DNA of 64,000 nt from Acidobacteriota bacterium (lineage in GTDB: Bacteria; Acidobacteriota; Thermoanaerobaculia; Multivoradales; SZUA-115), in the NCBI GenBank assembly GCA_024277255.1, contig JAJRVQ010000179.1, forward strand, positions 30,436 through 94,435. Reading direction: 5' to 3'. Numbering within the stretch: position 1 is the first letter of the stretch; every line of letters begins with the position of its first letter. Both the position numbers and the translations under genes were made by a program. Shown here one piece after another: positions 1 through 7,951 of this stretch. The notes under the pieces are model-generated. The model ran no database searches and had not been told where the DNA came from. It saw only the letters and a program-made list of their open reading frames with translations.

Positions 1-575
1 CACAGCCGCTGTTGTTGGCCACCGGAAAGACTGAGGGCGTTGTCGCTCAGTCGATCTTTGACTTCATCCCACAGCGCGGCGCTACGCAGGCTCTCTTCGA
101 CGATCTCTTCGAGGTCGCGCTTCTTGCTCACTCCTTGGATGCGACAGCCGTAGGCGACGTTCTCGAAGATCGACTTGGGGAAGGGGTTTGACTTTTGAAA
201 GACCATGCCGACCTGTTTGCGCAGGTCATGGACGTCGACGCTCGGCTCGAAGACGCTCTTGCCGTCGAGCCGTAGGCTGCCTTCGGTGCGCACGGCCGGG
301 ATCAGATCGTTGAGCCGGTTGAAGCAGCGCAGCAAGGTCGACTTACCGCAACCCGAGGGGCCGATGAAGGCGGTGATCTTCTTCGGGGCGATGGCGAGCG
401 AGATCTTGTCGAGGGCCTGTTTCTCGCCGTACCACAGGGAGAGTTGATCGACCTCGAAGATCGGGTTCTCGATCCTTGCGGCTTCCTCGTCGCGGGGCGT
501 CACCCCCATGCGGGTCTCGGGCAGTCCACGCGCCGGCGTGGAGGTTGAGTGCGGGTGGTCAAGAGCGGCTTCCAT
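1..575 (-). CDS. pstB: Phosphate ABC transporter ATP-binding protein PstB (partial, C-terminus beyond window)
   Basis: ATPase of the high-affinity PstSCAB phosphate importer, acting on the cytoplasmic face of the inner membrane. The ORF track omits it because it runs off the left edge; 191 full codons are visible. The translation has the Walker A motif GPSGCGKST near residue 72, the Q-loop region [13 protein letters not shown] typical of PstB, and the ABC signature LSGGQQQR just before the window edge. Walker B and the H-loop lie outside. The ATG at 575 is preceded by GAGGAG six bases upstream, which supports this start and gives a 34-residue N-terminal extension before the ABC fold; ATG 509 is a weaker alternative. 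It lies 29 bp downstream of phoU in the same direction, so the two are probably co-transcribed. Family assignment is firm from the motifs. Confidence 0.93.
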   Translation of the reverse strand, partial: MEAALDHPHSTSTPARGLPETRMGVTPRDEEAARIENPIFEVDQLSLWYGEKQALDKISLAIAPKKITAFIGPSGCGKSTLLRCFNRLNDLIPAVRTEGSLRLDGKSVFEPSVDVHDLRKQVGMVFQKSNPFPKSIFENVAYGCRIQGVSKKRDLEEIVEESLRSAALWDEVKDRLSDNALSLSGGQQQRL

Positions 576-604
576 CGCTGGCTCCTCGTCTTCGCTGGTG
601 ACCT

Positions 605-1288
605 TCAGTGAGGCTCGGTCGCTTCGTCGTAGCGGGTGGCCGAGTGGCGGATGTCCGTGGCTTCGACGTAGAAGATGATGCTCTCGCAGATGTTGGTGGC
701 GTGATCGGCGATGCGCTCGAGATTCTGGGCGATCAGCAGCTGGTGGAAGGTGTTGGTGGCTTGGTCGGAGTTTTGGCTGACTTTCGCCAGCAACGACCGC
801 GAGAGTGCCTCGTAGTGATCGTCGATCTGGTCGTCGCGCTGCCAGATTTGACGGGCCAGCTCGGCATCGCGATGGACGAAGGCATCGAGGCTCTGAGCGA
901 CCATCCGGCGCACGTTGTGCGCCATGCGTTCGAGTTCCGCGCGCAGCCTCGCTGGTGGTGGACAGCTCAGTTCGCAGGCGGAGCGGGCGATGTTCTTGGC
1001 CGAGTCGCCGGTGCGTTCCAGGTCCTTGACGATGTTCATCACCGAGATCAGGAAGCGCAGGTCGATCGCCGTCGGCTGCTGTCTGGCCAGCGCCGAGAGG
1101 CAGTGTTCATCGATCTGCTTTTCGTAGTCGTCGACGTCGCGGTCACGGTGGACGACCTCGGCTGCGAGTTGGCAATCGTGGTCGCTGACGCAGCGCATGG
1201 CCTCAGCGACCATTCCTTCGACCGTGGCTCCCATGGTGAGCATCTGCTGGCGGATCAGGTCAAGATCCTGGTCGAGCTGTCTATCCAT
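605..1288 (-). CDS. phoU: Phosphate signalling complex protein PhoU
   Basis: PhoU connects the Pst transporter to the PhoR kinase and represses the Pho response when phosphate is plentiful. The 227-residue protein has the usual length and two three-helix PhoU repeats. Each carries an acidic metal-binding style segment: [17 protein letters not shown] in the first half and [17 protein letters not shown] in the second. The ORF track starts at 1294, but its third codon, ATG 1288, has AAGGA six bases upstream while the first ATG sits directly on that sequence, so 1288 is preferred. It is followed closely by pstB and preceded by a 125 bp gap after phoR that holds a Pho-box-like element, so phoU-pstB may have its own phosphate-responsive promoter. 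Confidence 0.93.
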   Translation of the reverse strand: MDRQLDQDLDLIRQQMLTMGATVEGMVAEAMRCVSDHDCQLAAEVVHRDRDVDDYEKQIDEHCLSALARQQPTAIDLRFLISVMNIVKDLERTGDSAKNIARSACELSCPPPARLRAELERMAHNVRRMVAQSLDAFVHRDAELARQIWQRDDQIDDHYEALSRSLLAKVSQNSDQATNTFHQLLIAQNLERIADHATNICESIIFYVEATDIRHSATRYDEATEPH

Positions 1289-1380
1289 TGGCATTCCTTG
1301 CTGTGTGCGAGGTACGGGGCGCGCGCCCAGCAGGGTTCAACGCTGCTGCGCAAGGCTAGCGAGCTGTTGTCGCCCGGACC

Positions 1381-1398
1381 TTGACAGTAGTGTTACAA
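1381..1398 (-). promoter_or_regulatory. Pho-box-like direct repeat upstream of phoU
   Basis: On the minus strand the sequence reads TTGTAAC-ACTA-CTGTCAA, two 7-bp half-sites with an 11-bp period, which is the layout of the PhoB box (consensus half-site CTGTCAT/C). The second half-site matches well and the first is weaker. It lies in the only sizeable gap of the pho cluster, about 93 bp upstream of the phoU start. Seen: the repeat and its position. Inferred: PhoB binding. Confidence 0.4.
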
Positions 1399-1413
1399 CT
1401 CAGCGACAGCACG

Positions 1414-3189
1414 CTAGCTAGGAAGCCGGACGCGAAACAGGGTGAAGGCTCCCTCCACGCTCTCCACCTCGACTGTTCCACCGTGGAGTTGGGCGATGTG
1501 TTTGACGATCGCCAGGCCAAGACCGGTACCGCCCTCGGCGCGCGAGCGGCCTTTGTCGACTCGGTAGAAGCGCTCGAACAGGCGTGGTAGCGCTTCGGCC
1601 GGAATGCCGAGGCCGGTGTCGCGGACACAGATCTCGACCTGCTCGCCGAGCGCATGGATGGAAAGATCGACCCGCCCGCCCTCGCGGTTGTACTTGACGG
1701 CATTTTCCAGCAGGTTGACGAACAATCTCTCCAGGCTGCCGGCATCACCGAGGACTGGGGGCACCTCTGCGCAGTCCGTGTGGATCTGCACCTTCCGCCG
1801 TCGCGCCGTGCCCGAGATGGTCTCCAGCGCGCGTGTGGCCACCGCCGCGAGGTCGACGCTCTCTGCAACGTGGGTTCCAGCCGAGCTTTCGAGCCGAGAG
1901 AGGGTCAGCAGGTCGTCGAGCAAGGCCTGAAGGCGCGAGCAATGGGCGAGGATACGACCGACGAAACGCTCGGCATGGTCCGGCTCGGCCAGTGCACCGT
2001 CGCTGAGCGTTTCCGCGTAACCGCGAATCGCCGCCAGCGGCGTGCGCAGCTCGTGGGAGACATTGGCCACGAAGTCGCGGCGGGTGGCGGCCAGACGGTT
2101 GGCAGCGGTGGTGTCGCGCACCACCACTACACTGCCGCCGCCCTCGCCGAGCGCCGAGCCCGCGATCAGCAACGAGCGGGGTTGGGGTCGATCGAGGTCG
2201 ACCTCGATCGCCGGGCAGTCCTCGCCGTGCAAAGAAGCCTCGGCGACGCGTGTGAGTTCGGGCAAGCGGGTGACTTCGAGCGGTGTCATGCCACGTACTT
2301 CGCGGTCGATGTTGAACAGCGCTCGGAAGGCGGGGTTGGCCAGATCGACCCGCCCGTCGGCGCCCACCACCAGCACCCCCTCGGACATGCCGGAGAGGAT
2401 CTTGTAGAAATGATCGCGCTCCGTTTCGACAGCTGCGATCTGATCGCGCACCCGCTCGGCGAGTCGGTTGAGCGCCTCGGCGAGGGTCGCGAGCTGTTCG
2501 TTCTTGGGAAGCGGCAGCCGATAGTCGTACTGGCCGGCGGCCAGCCTCCGGGCTCCGCCGATCAAGTTGACCAGCGGCTGGAACAGGCGCCGGTCAAACC
2601 ACAGTGAGGCGGCCATCATCGCCGCCAAAGCCGCCGCCAGGGCGAGGAGGGTGATGGCGGCCAGACGGGTACGCAATTCCGCGAGCTGCTTGAGCGGCAT
2701 GGCGAGCCGGAGGGTGAAGAGCCGGCCATCGGTGGTCGTCACGCGGCGGGCGGCGTAGACATACTCCTGGCCGGTGGTCGTGCTGCGGCGCACCGAGAAG
2801 CCGGTTCCTTGGAGCACCGCGGCGAGGATCTCGGGCCGGCCGGCGTGGTTCTCCATCGCCGCCAGGCGGTCGCCGTCGCGCGCACTGTCGGCCAGCACCG
2901 TGCCGTCGCGCGCGATCACGGTGACGCGCAATGGCGTGCCGGCAGGCAGCGCCGTGACCTGCGCCTGTAGCTCCGTGCTGCCACATGGGGCCGAGCTGCG
3001 TTGTGACTCCAGTTGGGCGAGGATGTTGGGCGCCAGCACCCGAGCTTCGTTGAGCAGTTGGTCGGCCACCGAGCGCACCAGCAGGTTGGGCAAGAGCAGC
3101 CACAGCAAGGCGCTGATGGTGGCGATGGCGGCCGCCGCGGGCGCCAGCGAGGAAAGGCGCAGGCGGCTGAACGAGAAGAGGGGTGGCAT
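1414..3189 (-). CDS. phoR: Phosphate regulon sensor histidine kinase PhoR
   Basis: Inner-membrane sensor kinase that phosphorylates PhoB. The 591-residue protein has an N-terminal membrane segment (about residues 14-38), an extracytoplasmic domain, a second membrane segment (about 178-200), a HAMP linker and a PAS domain (SGMSEGVLVVGADGRV region). The HisKA box is FVANVSHELRTPLAAIRGYAE with the phospho-accepting His. The HATPase_c domain shows the N-box NLLENAVKYN, DTGLGIP and GGTGLGLAIVKH. The presence of a sizeable extracytoplasmic region makes it longer than E. coli PhoR and like PhoR of Gram-positives and Acidobacteria. It starts 12 bp after phoB ends, so the two form one operon. The identity as PhoR rather than another kinase rests on the phoB-phoR-phoU-pstB order. 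Confidence 0.92.
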   Translation of the reverse strand: MPPLFSFSRLRLSSLAPAAAAIATISALLWLLLPNLLVRSVADQLLNEARVLAPNILAQLESQRSSAPCGSTELQAQVTALPAGTPLRVTVIARDGTVLADSARDGDRLAAMENHAGRPEILAAVLQGTGFSVRRSTTTGQEYVYAARRVTTTDGRLFTLRLAMPLKQLAELRTRLAAITLLALAAALAAMMAASLWFDRRLFQPLVNLIGGARRLAAGQYDYRLPLPKNEQLATLAEALNRLAERVRDQIAAVETERDHFYKILSGMSEGVLVVGADGRVDLANPAFRALFNIDREVRGMTPLEVTRLPELTRVAEASLHGEDCPAIEVDLDRPQPRSLLIAGSALGEGGGSVVVVRDTTAANRLAATRRDFVANVSHELRTPLAAIRGYAETLSDGALAEPDHAERFVGRILAHCSRLQALLDDLLTLSRLESSAGTHVAESVDLAAVATRALETISGTARRRKVQIHTDCAEVPPVLGDAGSLERLFVNLLENAVKYNREGGRVDLSIHALGEQVEICVRDTGLGIPAEALPRLFERFYRVDKGRSRAEGGTGLGLAIVKHIAQLHGGTVEVESVEGAFTLFRVRLPS

Positions 3190-3201
3190 GCGGTCTGCGA
3201 T

Positions 3202-3894
3202 CTAAAGAGTGAGCCGGTAGCCGACGCCGATCACCGTCTCGATGCGCTCCGCTTCCGGACCCAGCTTGCGACGCAGGCGCCGAATGTGGGTGTCGACCGT
3301 CCGGCTGTCGATGTCGTCGACATAGCCCCAGACGTCGCTCAGCAGCCGGCCGCGAGTTTGCACTCGTCCGGCCCGTTCGATCAGCACGTGCAGCAGTCGG
3401 AACTCGGTGGCGGTCAAGGAGATTTCCTCGCCGTCCACCGCGCAGCGGTGCGCCTCGGGATCGAGGATGAGGCTACCGATCTCGAGCCTCCCGGTGCCGC
3501 TGTCCTTCTCCTCGGCGAGGGGTGCCCGGCGCAAGACCGCCTTGGCGCGCAGGACCACTTCCCGAGGCGAGAAGGGCTTGGTGATGTAGTCGTCGGCGCC
3601 CAGCTCAAAGCCGACGATTCGATCGACCTCCTCGCCACGGGCGGTGAGCATGATCAGCGGGATGCCGGCGGTGGCGGCGTTGCGCTTGAGGGCGCGGGTC
3701 AGTTCCAGGCCGTCGAGGCCCGGCAGCATCAGGTCGAGCAGGATTAGATCGGGCGGATCGCGCCGGATTTGCGCCAGGGCCTCGTCACCCCGATCGGCCA
3801 ACTCCACAGCGAAACCGTCCTTGCCGAGGTTGTAGGCGAGAACTTCGGCGATATCGGGCTCGTCTTCGACGATCAGAATTCGCTGACCACTCAT
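3202..3894 (-). CDS. phoB: Phosphate regulon response regulator PhoB (OmpR family)
   Basis: DNA-binding response regulator of the phosphate starvation response. At 230 residues it has the normal length. The receiver domain has the acidic pair (VEDEPD), the phospho-acceptor in LILLDLMLPGLDG and the conserved Lys in ITKPFSP. The C-terminal winged helix shows LTATEFRLLHVLIERAGRVQTR and RTVDTHIRRLRRKLG, typical of the OmpR/PhoB class. It is the first gene of the pho cluster; phoR follows after 12 bp. Upstream is a 113 bp gap containing repeated TGTGAC/GTCACA elements that could be involved in its regulation. Family assignment is firm; the PhoB label follows from neighbours phoR, phoU and pstB. 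Confidence 0.93.
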   Translation of the reverse strand: MSGQRILIVEDEPDIAEVLAYNLGKDGFAVELADRGDEALAQIRRDPPDLILLDLMLPGLDGLELTRALKRNAATAGIPLIMLTARGEEVDRIVGFELGADDYITKPFSPREVVLRAKAVLRRAPLAEEKDSGTGRLEIGSLILDPEAHRCAVDGEEISLTATEFRLLHVLIERAGRVQTRGRLLSDVWGYVDDIDSRTVDTHIRRLRRKLGPEAERIETVIGVGYRLTL

Positions 3895-3956
3895 CGAATC
3901 TCCATAGCAGCGGTCCCCAGCTGGCGGTGGCGCTGTGCAGAGAAGCTAGCATGCGC

Positions 3957-3996
3957 GTCACAAGGTCCGCCCGCTACGGTGTGACGATCCTGTGAC
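3957..3996. promoter_or_regulatory. Cluster of TGTGAC/GTCACA elements upstream of phoB
   Basis: The phoB upstream gap holds GTGTGAC-GATC-CTGTGAC on the plus strand (3979-3996), two 7-bp half-sites with an 11-bp period, plus an inverted copy GTCACA at 3957-3962. The spacing equals that of a Pho box and CTGTGAC is one base from the consensus half-site CTGTCAC, but the direct repeat points away from phoB. It could be autoregulatory or belong to another regulator. Inference from sequence pattern only. Confidence 0.3.
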
Positions 3997-4007
3997 TACC
4001 GAGTCCG

Positions 4008-5126
4008 CTAGTCGCTAGGCGGGCTCGCGAAGAGGCTGCTTTGGGGCTGGTCTTCGTCCTGGGCCTCGGTTCTTGCCTCGTCTTGGGATGGGGCGGTTTC
4101 GACCTGGGTTTCGACCTGGGTTTCGATCTGGGTTTCAACCTTCGATGAGGGTGCTGGAGCTGGCTCATCCTTGGGCACGGGATCGAGGTAGATGAAGCGG
4201 CCTAGACCGCGCAGGAACTGCATTCCACCACCCTGCTTGCGGTGGTTGTGCAGCTGGTTGAGCTTGGCGTCGAGGTCGTCGATGAAGTGCAGCACGATCG
4301 CTTCGGAGGTCATCGGTTCCACCGGCGCGCTGTACTCCTTCTTGCCTTGGTGGGAGAGGACCAGATGCTCGAGCAGAAGCTGCAGGTCCGGCGGAAAATC
4401 GGGGATGGCCGCGCAGCGGGCCAGTACCAGGTCCCGCCCGATCACCGTGTGACCGACCAGCCGGCCTTCCATCGTGTAGTCGTTGGCGGGCATGGCGCCG
4501 ATCTCGCGCAGCTTGCCGAGGTCGTGAAAGAGCACTCCGATCAGTACCAGATCGCGGTCGATATCGCGGTAGTGGCCGCAAACCCCGAGCGCCAACTCGG
4601 CCATCGACACCACATGCTCGATCAAACCGCCCAGGTAGGCGTGGTGCATCGTCTTGGCGGCCGGATGTAGACGCAATGCTTCACCGTGTTCGGCGAGGGT
4701 CTCCTCCGCCAGACGGCGCAGCACCGGGCGCTCGATCTTGCCCGGATAGATCGCGTTGAGCCGCCGCCACAGGTCGTCTAGATCTTCGTCGGTAGAGGGG
4801 ATCAGCTTGGTTTCGTCGAAACCGTGGGCGCGGTCTTCTTCGCTGACTCGACGGCAGTTGTCCACCGACAACTGGAGCGCCTCGCGGTAGAGCTTGACGC
4901 TGCCCTTGACGGCCACGAAGTCGTGAGTCTCGAACTCGCTTTGCATCGCCGGGCTGTCGGCCCAGACCTTGGCGGCCATCGAACCGGTGGCGTCGGTCAC
5001 CTGCATGTCGAGGTATTTGCGACCATTGCGGTCCTGGCGCTCTTCCTTCCGGCTCAGCAGAAGGTAGGCGCGAATGGTGTCGCCGGATTCCCAGGTCTCA
5101 ATCGGTTCGTTGCTGCGGCTTGCCAT
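4008..5126 (-). CDS. OB-fold/HD-domain 3'-5' exoribonuclease, YhaM family
   Basis: Probable metal-dependent 3'-5' exoribonuclease. The N-terminal third (about residues 10-100) is an OB-fold nucleic-acid-binding domain. The middle holds an HD domain with HHAYLGGLIEHV and the HD pair in GVLFHDLGKLREIG, and a downstream HLVLSHQGKKEYS segment, the pattern of Bacillus YhaM. The C-terminal ~45 residues are low complexity, Gln/Glu-rich, and encoded by a 12-bp tandem repeat. The ORF track starts at 5153, but the ATG at 5126 has GAGGAGC seven bases upstream and fits the family start, so 5126 is used (372 residues). It sits alone between the pho and che clusters, in the same direction. Family is well supported; RNA rather than DNA as substrate is inferred from YhaM. 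Confidence 0.85.
   Translation of the reverse strand: MASRSNEPIETWESGDTIRAYLLLSRKEERQDRNGRKYLDMQVTDATGSMAAKVWADSPAMQSEFETHDFVAVKGSVKLYREALQLSVDNCRRVSEEDRAHGFDETKLIPSTDEDLDDLWRRLNAIYPGKIERPVLRRLAEETLAEHGEALRLHPAAKTMHHAYLGGLIEHVVSMAELALGVCGHYRDIDRDLVLIGVLFHDLGKLREIGAMPANDYTMEGRLVGHTVIGRDLVLARCAAIPDFPPDLQLLLEHLVLSHQGKKEYSAPVEPMTSEAIVLHFIDDLDAKLNQLHNHRKQGGGMQFLRGLGRFIYLDPVPKDEPAPAPSSKVETQIETQVETQVETAPSQDEARTEAQDEDQPQSSLFASPPSD
4096..4143. repeat. Four tandem copies of a 12-bp unit in the HD-protein C-terminus
   Basis: GTTTCGACCTGG occurs twice exactly (4096-4107, 4108-4119), then as GTTTCGATCTGG and the diverged GTTTCAACCTTC. On the coding strand it gives VETQ-type tetrapeptides. The unit is a multiple of three, so copy-number changes would keep the frame. 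Confidence 0.85.
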
Positions 5127-5180
5127 CAATATTGCTCCTCGATCGGAGCGCATAGTAGCAGTTGGCGCACTTTCGGTGCT

Positions 5181-6320
5181 TCATCGACCCTCGCCCGTGG
5201 TCGATGCTTTCGCAGCCACCTGGGCGAGGGTCACCCGGGCCAGCTCGCGCAGCGGCACGTGGAGGTCCACCGCTCCGCTGGCGCAGGCCTCTTTGGCCAT
5301 GCCGAAAACCACCGAAGTAGCCTCGTTTTGCACCAGGGTCGCGGCGCCGGCTTGGCGCATCTCCAGCAAGCCGGCGGCTCCGTCGTTACCCATGCCGGTG
5401 AGAATGACCCCCACCGCATTGGATCCGGCGGCCTGGGCGACGGAACGAAAGAGCACGTCGACACTCGGGCGGTGCCGGCAGACCAGCGGCCCGTCGATCA
5501 GTTCGATGCGATAGTGCAGCCCCTGCCGGCGAACCGCGATGTGTCGATCTCCCGGGGCGACGAGGAATCTCCCCTCCTGGAGCAGTTCACCGTGGCGGGC
5601 CTCTTTCACCTCGACGCGGCAGATCTCGTCGAGCCGGTTGGCGAAGGCGCCTGTAAAGGCCTTGGGCATGTGCTGGACGATGATGCCCGGCGGAGTCTGC
5701 GCCGGTAGCGCTGCCAGCAACTCGGACAGCGCGTCAGGACCGCCGGTCGAAGCACCGATGGCGATCAAGGTGCCGGCGGCGCTGCGCTGGCTGGGGAAGC
5801 CGTGTCGCGACGGCAACACCGCGTCCGCGGTGAGCGGCTGGGTGGGCGCCAGGCGTGGGCTCTCGCGCTTGGTGACCCGCGCCTGACTGGCGGCGCGCAG
5901 CGTGTCGATCAGCATCAGTGCCGACTCGTGAAGAAACTCGGTGATCCCCACCTTGGGTTTGGCGAGTACCTCGACGGCACCCTCTTCCAAAGCCTGAAAG
6001 GCGGTATCGGTCCCACGGCCGGCATGGCTGGAGCAGACGACGACGGGGATCGGTTGGTGGCGCATGATCCGGCGCAGGAAGGTAAGGCCGTCCATCCGCG
6101 GCATCTCGAGATCGAGCAGGATGACATCCGGCCGTGTCCGTTCGATTCTGCGCATGGCGATCAGCGGATCGGCGGCGGTGGCCACCTCCATTCCGGGTTC
6201 CTGTTCGAGCAGGGTGGTCATGAACCGGCGCATGACCGCGGAGTCGTCCACCACCAACACGCGAGTGAGGCCAGGCGGTTGCTGCCGGGACGAGGTTGGA
6301 GGCGCTGACTTGCCGGTCAC
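5181..6320 (-). CDS. cheB: Chemotaxis response regulator / protein-glutamate methylesterase CheB
   Basis: Removes methyl groups from (and deamidates) MCP glutamates; activated by CheA phosphorylation. The 379-residue protein has an N-terminal receiver domain (VDDSAVMRRFM, phospho-Asp in VILLDLEMPRMDG) and a C-terminal methylesterase domain. That domain has the catalytic Ser in IGASTGGPDAL, the His in IIVQHMPKAFTGAFA and the Asp in GMGNDGAAG. It is the last gene of the chemosensory operon, overlapping cheR by the 4-bp ATGA. Adaptation by CheR/CheB implies at least one methylatable receptor, and the MCP two genes upstream of cheR is the obvious target. Complete and canonical. Confidence 0.95.
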   Translation of the reverse strand: MTGKSAPPTSSRQQPPGLTRVLVVDDSAVMRRFMTTLLEQEPGMEVATAADPLIAMRRIERTRPDVILLDLEMPRMDGLTFLRRIMRHQPIPVVVCSSHAGRGTDTAFQALEEGAVEVLAKPKVGITEFLHESALMLIDTLRAASQARVTKRESPRLAPTQPLTADAVLPSRHGFPSQRSAAGTLIAIGASTGGPDALSELLAALPAQTPPGIIVQHMPKAFTGAFANRLDEICRVEVKEARHGELLQEGRFLVAPGDRHIAVRRQGLHYRIELIDGPLVCRHRPSVDVLFRSVAQAAGSNAVGVILTGMGNDGAAGLLEMRQAGAATLVQNEATSVVFGMAKEACASGAVDLHVPLRELARVTLAQVAAKASTTGEGR

Positions 6321-7288
6321 GGATTGGTGCGCGTGTAAACGCAGGGAATGACGCTGCGCATCTGTTCGGTGAGCCCATTCAGATTCTCGGCATGGCCCAT
6401 GAACAAGAAGCCGTTGGGTGCCAGCCGTTTAAGCAGTTGACCGATGACCCGGCGGCGGGTCTGCGGGTCGAAGTAGATGAGGACGTTGCGGCAAAAGATC
6501 AGGTCGAAAGGGCCGCGGACGGTGTAGTTTTCGGCGTTGAGGTTCAGTCGGTCGAAGTGAACCACCGAGCGGATTTTGCGCGTCGCTTTCACTTTGCCGA
6601 ACTGGCTGCGCACACCCTTGAGCATGAAGCGCCGGCGCAGTACCTCGGGGATTCGCTTGGCCCGCTCGATGGGCCATATCGCTTTGCGGGCGGTGGCGAG
6701 CACCCGGGTCGAGAGATCGGTGGCCTGGACCTCCACCTGCCAAGCGGCTTCGGGAGTCAGATGGTGCAGCAAGGTCATGGCCAGCGAGAAGGGCTCCTCT
6801 CCGCTGGAACAGGCCACGCTCCAAGCGCGCAAACGGCGTGGCCGGTTGCCGGCGGCGGCCGATGCGTTCCACTGCGGAATGATCTCTTCGGCCAGCAGAT
6901 CGAACTGCTTTGACTCGCGAAAAAACTGAGTCTCGTTGGTGCAGATGCGGTCGAGCATCTCGATCTGCTCTTCGTGGCCAGGCTGCTTGGCCAGCCGGTA
7001 GTAGGCGGTGAAAGAGGTCAGCGAGAGTTCGCGCAGCCGGCGGGTCAGCCGCCGCACCAGAAGTGCTTTCTTGGCCGGCACCAGGTGGATGCCGGCCAGC
7101 CGATGAATGAGCCCTTGGAAGAGGGCGAATTCTCGATCGCTGATCGGCCGGATCTCGTTGCGGGTGAGTGGTGAGGGTGGCTGGTCGCCGTGTCGTTGGA
7201 GTGTCTCGCTCTGCCTTCGACCGGCCTCCCACAGCTCGTTCTCAGCTTGGTCGCGTCGAGCGCGAACGCTGGAGGGCACGGCGATCAT
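6317..7288 (-). CDS. cheR: Chemotaxis protein methyltransferase CheR
   Basis: SAM-dependent methyltransferase that methylates glutamates on the MCP signalling domain. The 323-residue protein has the CheR_N helical region (FALFQGLIHRLAGIHL onward, about residues 52-105) and the conserved ICTNETQFFRE. The SAM-binding region is LRAWSVACSSGEEPFSLA, followed by FDLIFCRNVLIYFD and GFLFMGHAENL. About 45 residues precede the family core, so the true start could be internal, but the ATG at 7288 overlaps the cheW stop (ATGA, 7285-7288), supporting translational coupling at this start. No TPR or other C-terminal extension is present, so it is a standalone CheR. Confidence 0.94.
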   Translation of the reverse strand: MIAVPSSVRARRDQAENELWEAGRRQSETLQRHGDQPPSPLTRNEIRPISDREFALFQGLIHRLAGIHLVPAKKALLVRRLTRRLRELSLTSFTAYYRLAKQPGHEEQIEMLDRICTNETQFFRESKQFDLLAEEIIPQWNASAAAGNRPRRLRAWSVACSSGEEPFSLAMTLLHHLTPEAAWQVEVQATDLSTRVLATARKAIWPIERAKRIPEVLRRRFMLKGVRSQFGKVKATRKIRSVVHFDRLNLNAENYTVRGPFDLIFCRNVLIYFDPQTRRRVIGQLLKRLAPNGFLFMGHAENLNGLTEQMRSVIPCVYTRTNP

Positions 7289-7944
7289 GATGGATCGCCG
7301 TCGGGATCGTCATCGTCGCTCGCCGTTTCGGTGGCCGGCGCAATGGCCGACTCGCCCTCTTCATGGTCTCCATCCCCGTCGTCAGCCGTGGTGTCGCCGA
7401 CGTTCTCACCGTCGGCTTCAATAGCGGCCGCGGTGAGTAGCTCGTCCACGGTCAACACGCGGCCCGTATCGAGAACCAAGGCGAGACCGCCGGTCTCGTC
7501 TCGTGCCATGCCGAGGAGGTAAGCGGCGCTCATGCGGGTGCCGAAAGCGGGGGGTGGTTCGATCTCTTCCGGCGATAGCTCGATCACATTGTCGACCGAG
7601 TCGACGACCATCCCCATGACGATCTGTTCGCTGACCAGGTTGACCTCGACGATCACGATGCAGGAACGAGAGGTGATCTCGGTGGCCGGGAGGTTGAGTT
7701 TTGCCGCCAGGTCGACCACAGGCAGAGCCCTGCCGCGCAGGTTCATCACGCCGCGAATCCAAGGCGGAGTGGCGGGGATCCGGGTGATGGGACCGACGCT
7801 GAGGATCTCGCGAATTTGCAGAATGCTCGCCGCGTAGCGTTCCCCCGCGCACAGGAAGGTGAGGTAGGGGCGCTTCGGCCCGAGTTCGGCGACCTCGGTT
7901 TCGGCCGGGACTGGGGAGTCTGCGGTATCGCGTGGCGAGGGCAT
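7285..7944 (-). CDS. cheW: Chemotaxis coupling protein CheW
   Basis: Scaffold protein linking MCPs to CheA in signalling arrays. The 219-residue protein has a single CheW domain (about residues 26-170): YLTFLCAGERYAASILQIREIL, then IRGVMNLRGRALPVVDLAAKL. It is longer than E. coli CheW because of a C-terminal tail rich in Asp and Glu (HEEGESA, DDDDPDGD) of unknown role. It lies between the MCP gene (7 bp upstream) and cheR (4-bp overlap), the expected place for a dedicated coupling protein of this pathway. Confidence 0.94.
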   Translation of the reverse strand: MPSPRDTADSPVPAETEVAELGPKRPYLTFLCAGERYAASILQIREILSVGPITRIPATPPWIRGVMNLRGRALPVVDLAAKLNLPATEITSRSCIVIVEVNLVSEQIVMGMVVDSVDNVIELSPEEIEPPPAFGTRMSAAYLLGMARDETGGLALVLDTGRVLTVDELLTAAAIEADGENVGDTTADDGDGDHEEGESAIAPATETASDDDDPDGDPS

Positions 7945-7951
7945 GGTGAGG

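Noticed and set aside
1654-2607. 317-codon plus-strand ORF
   Set aside because: Antisense to the HATPase/HisKA part of phoR; shadow.
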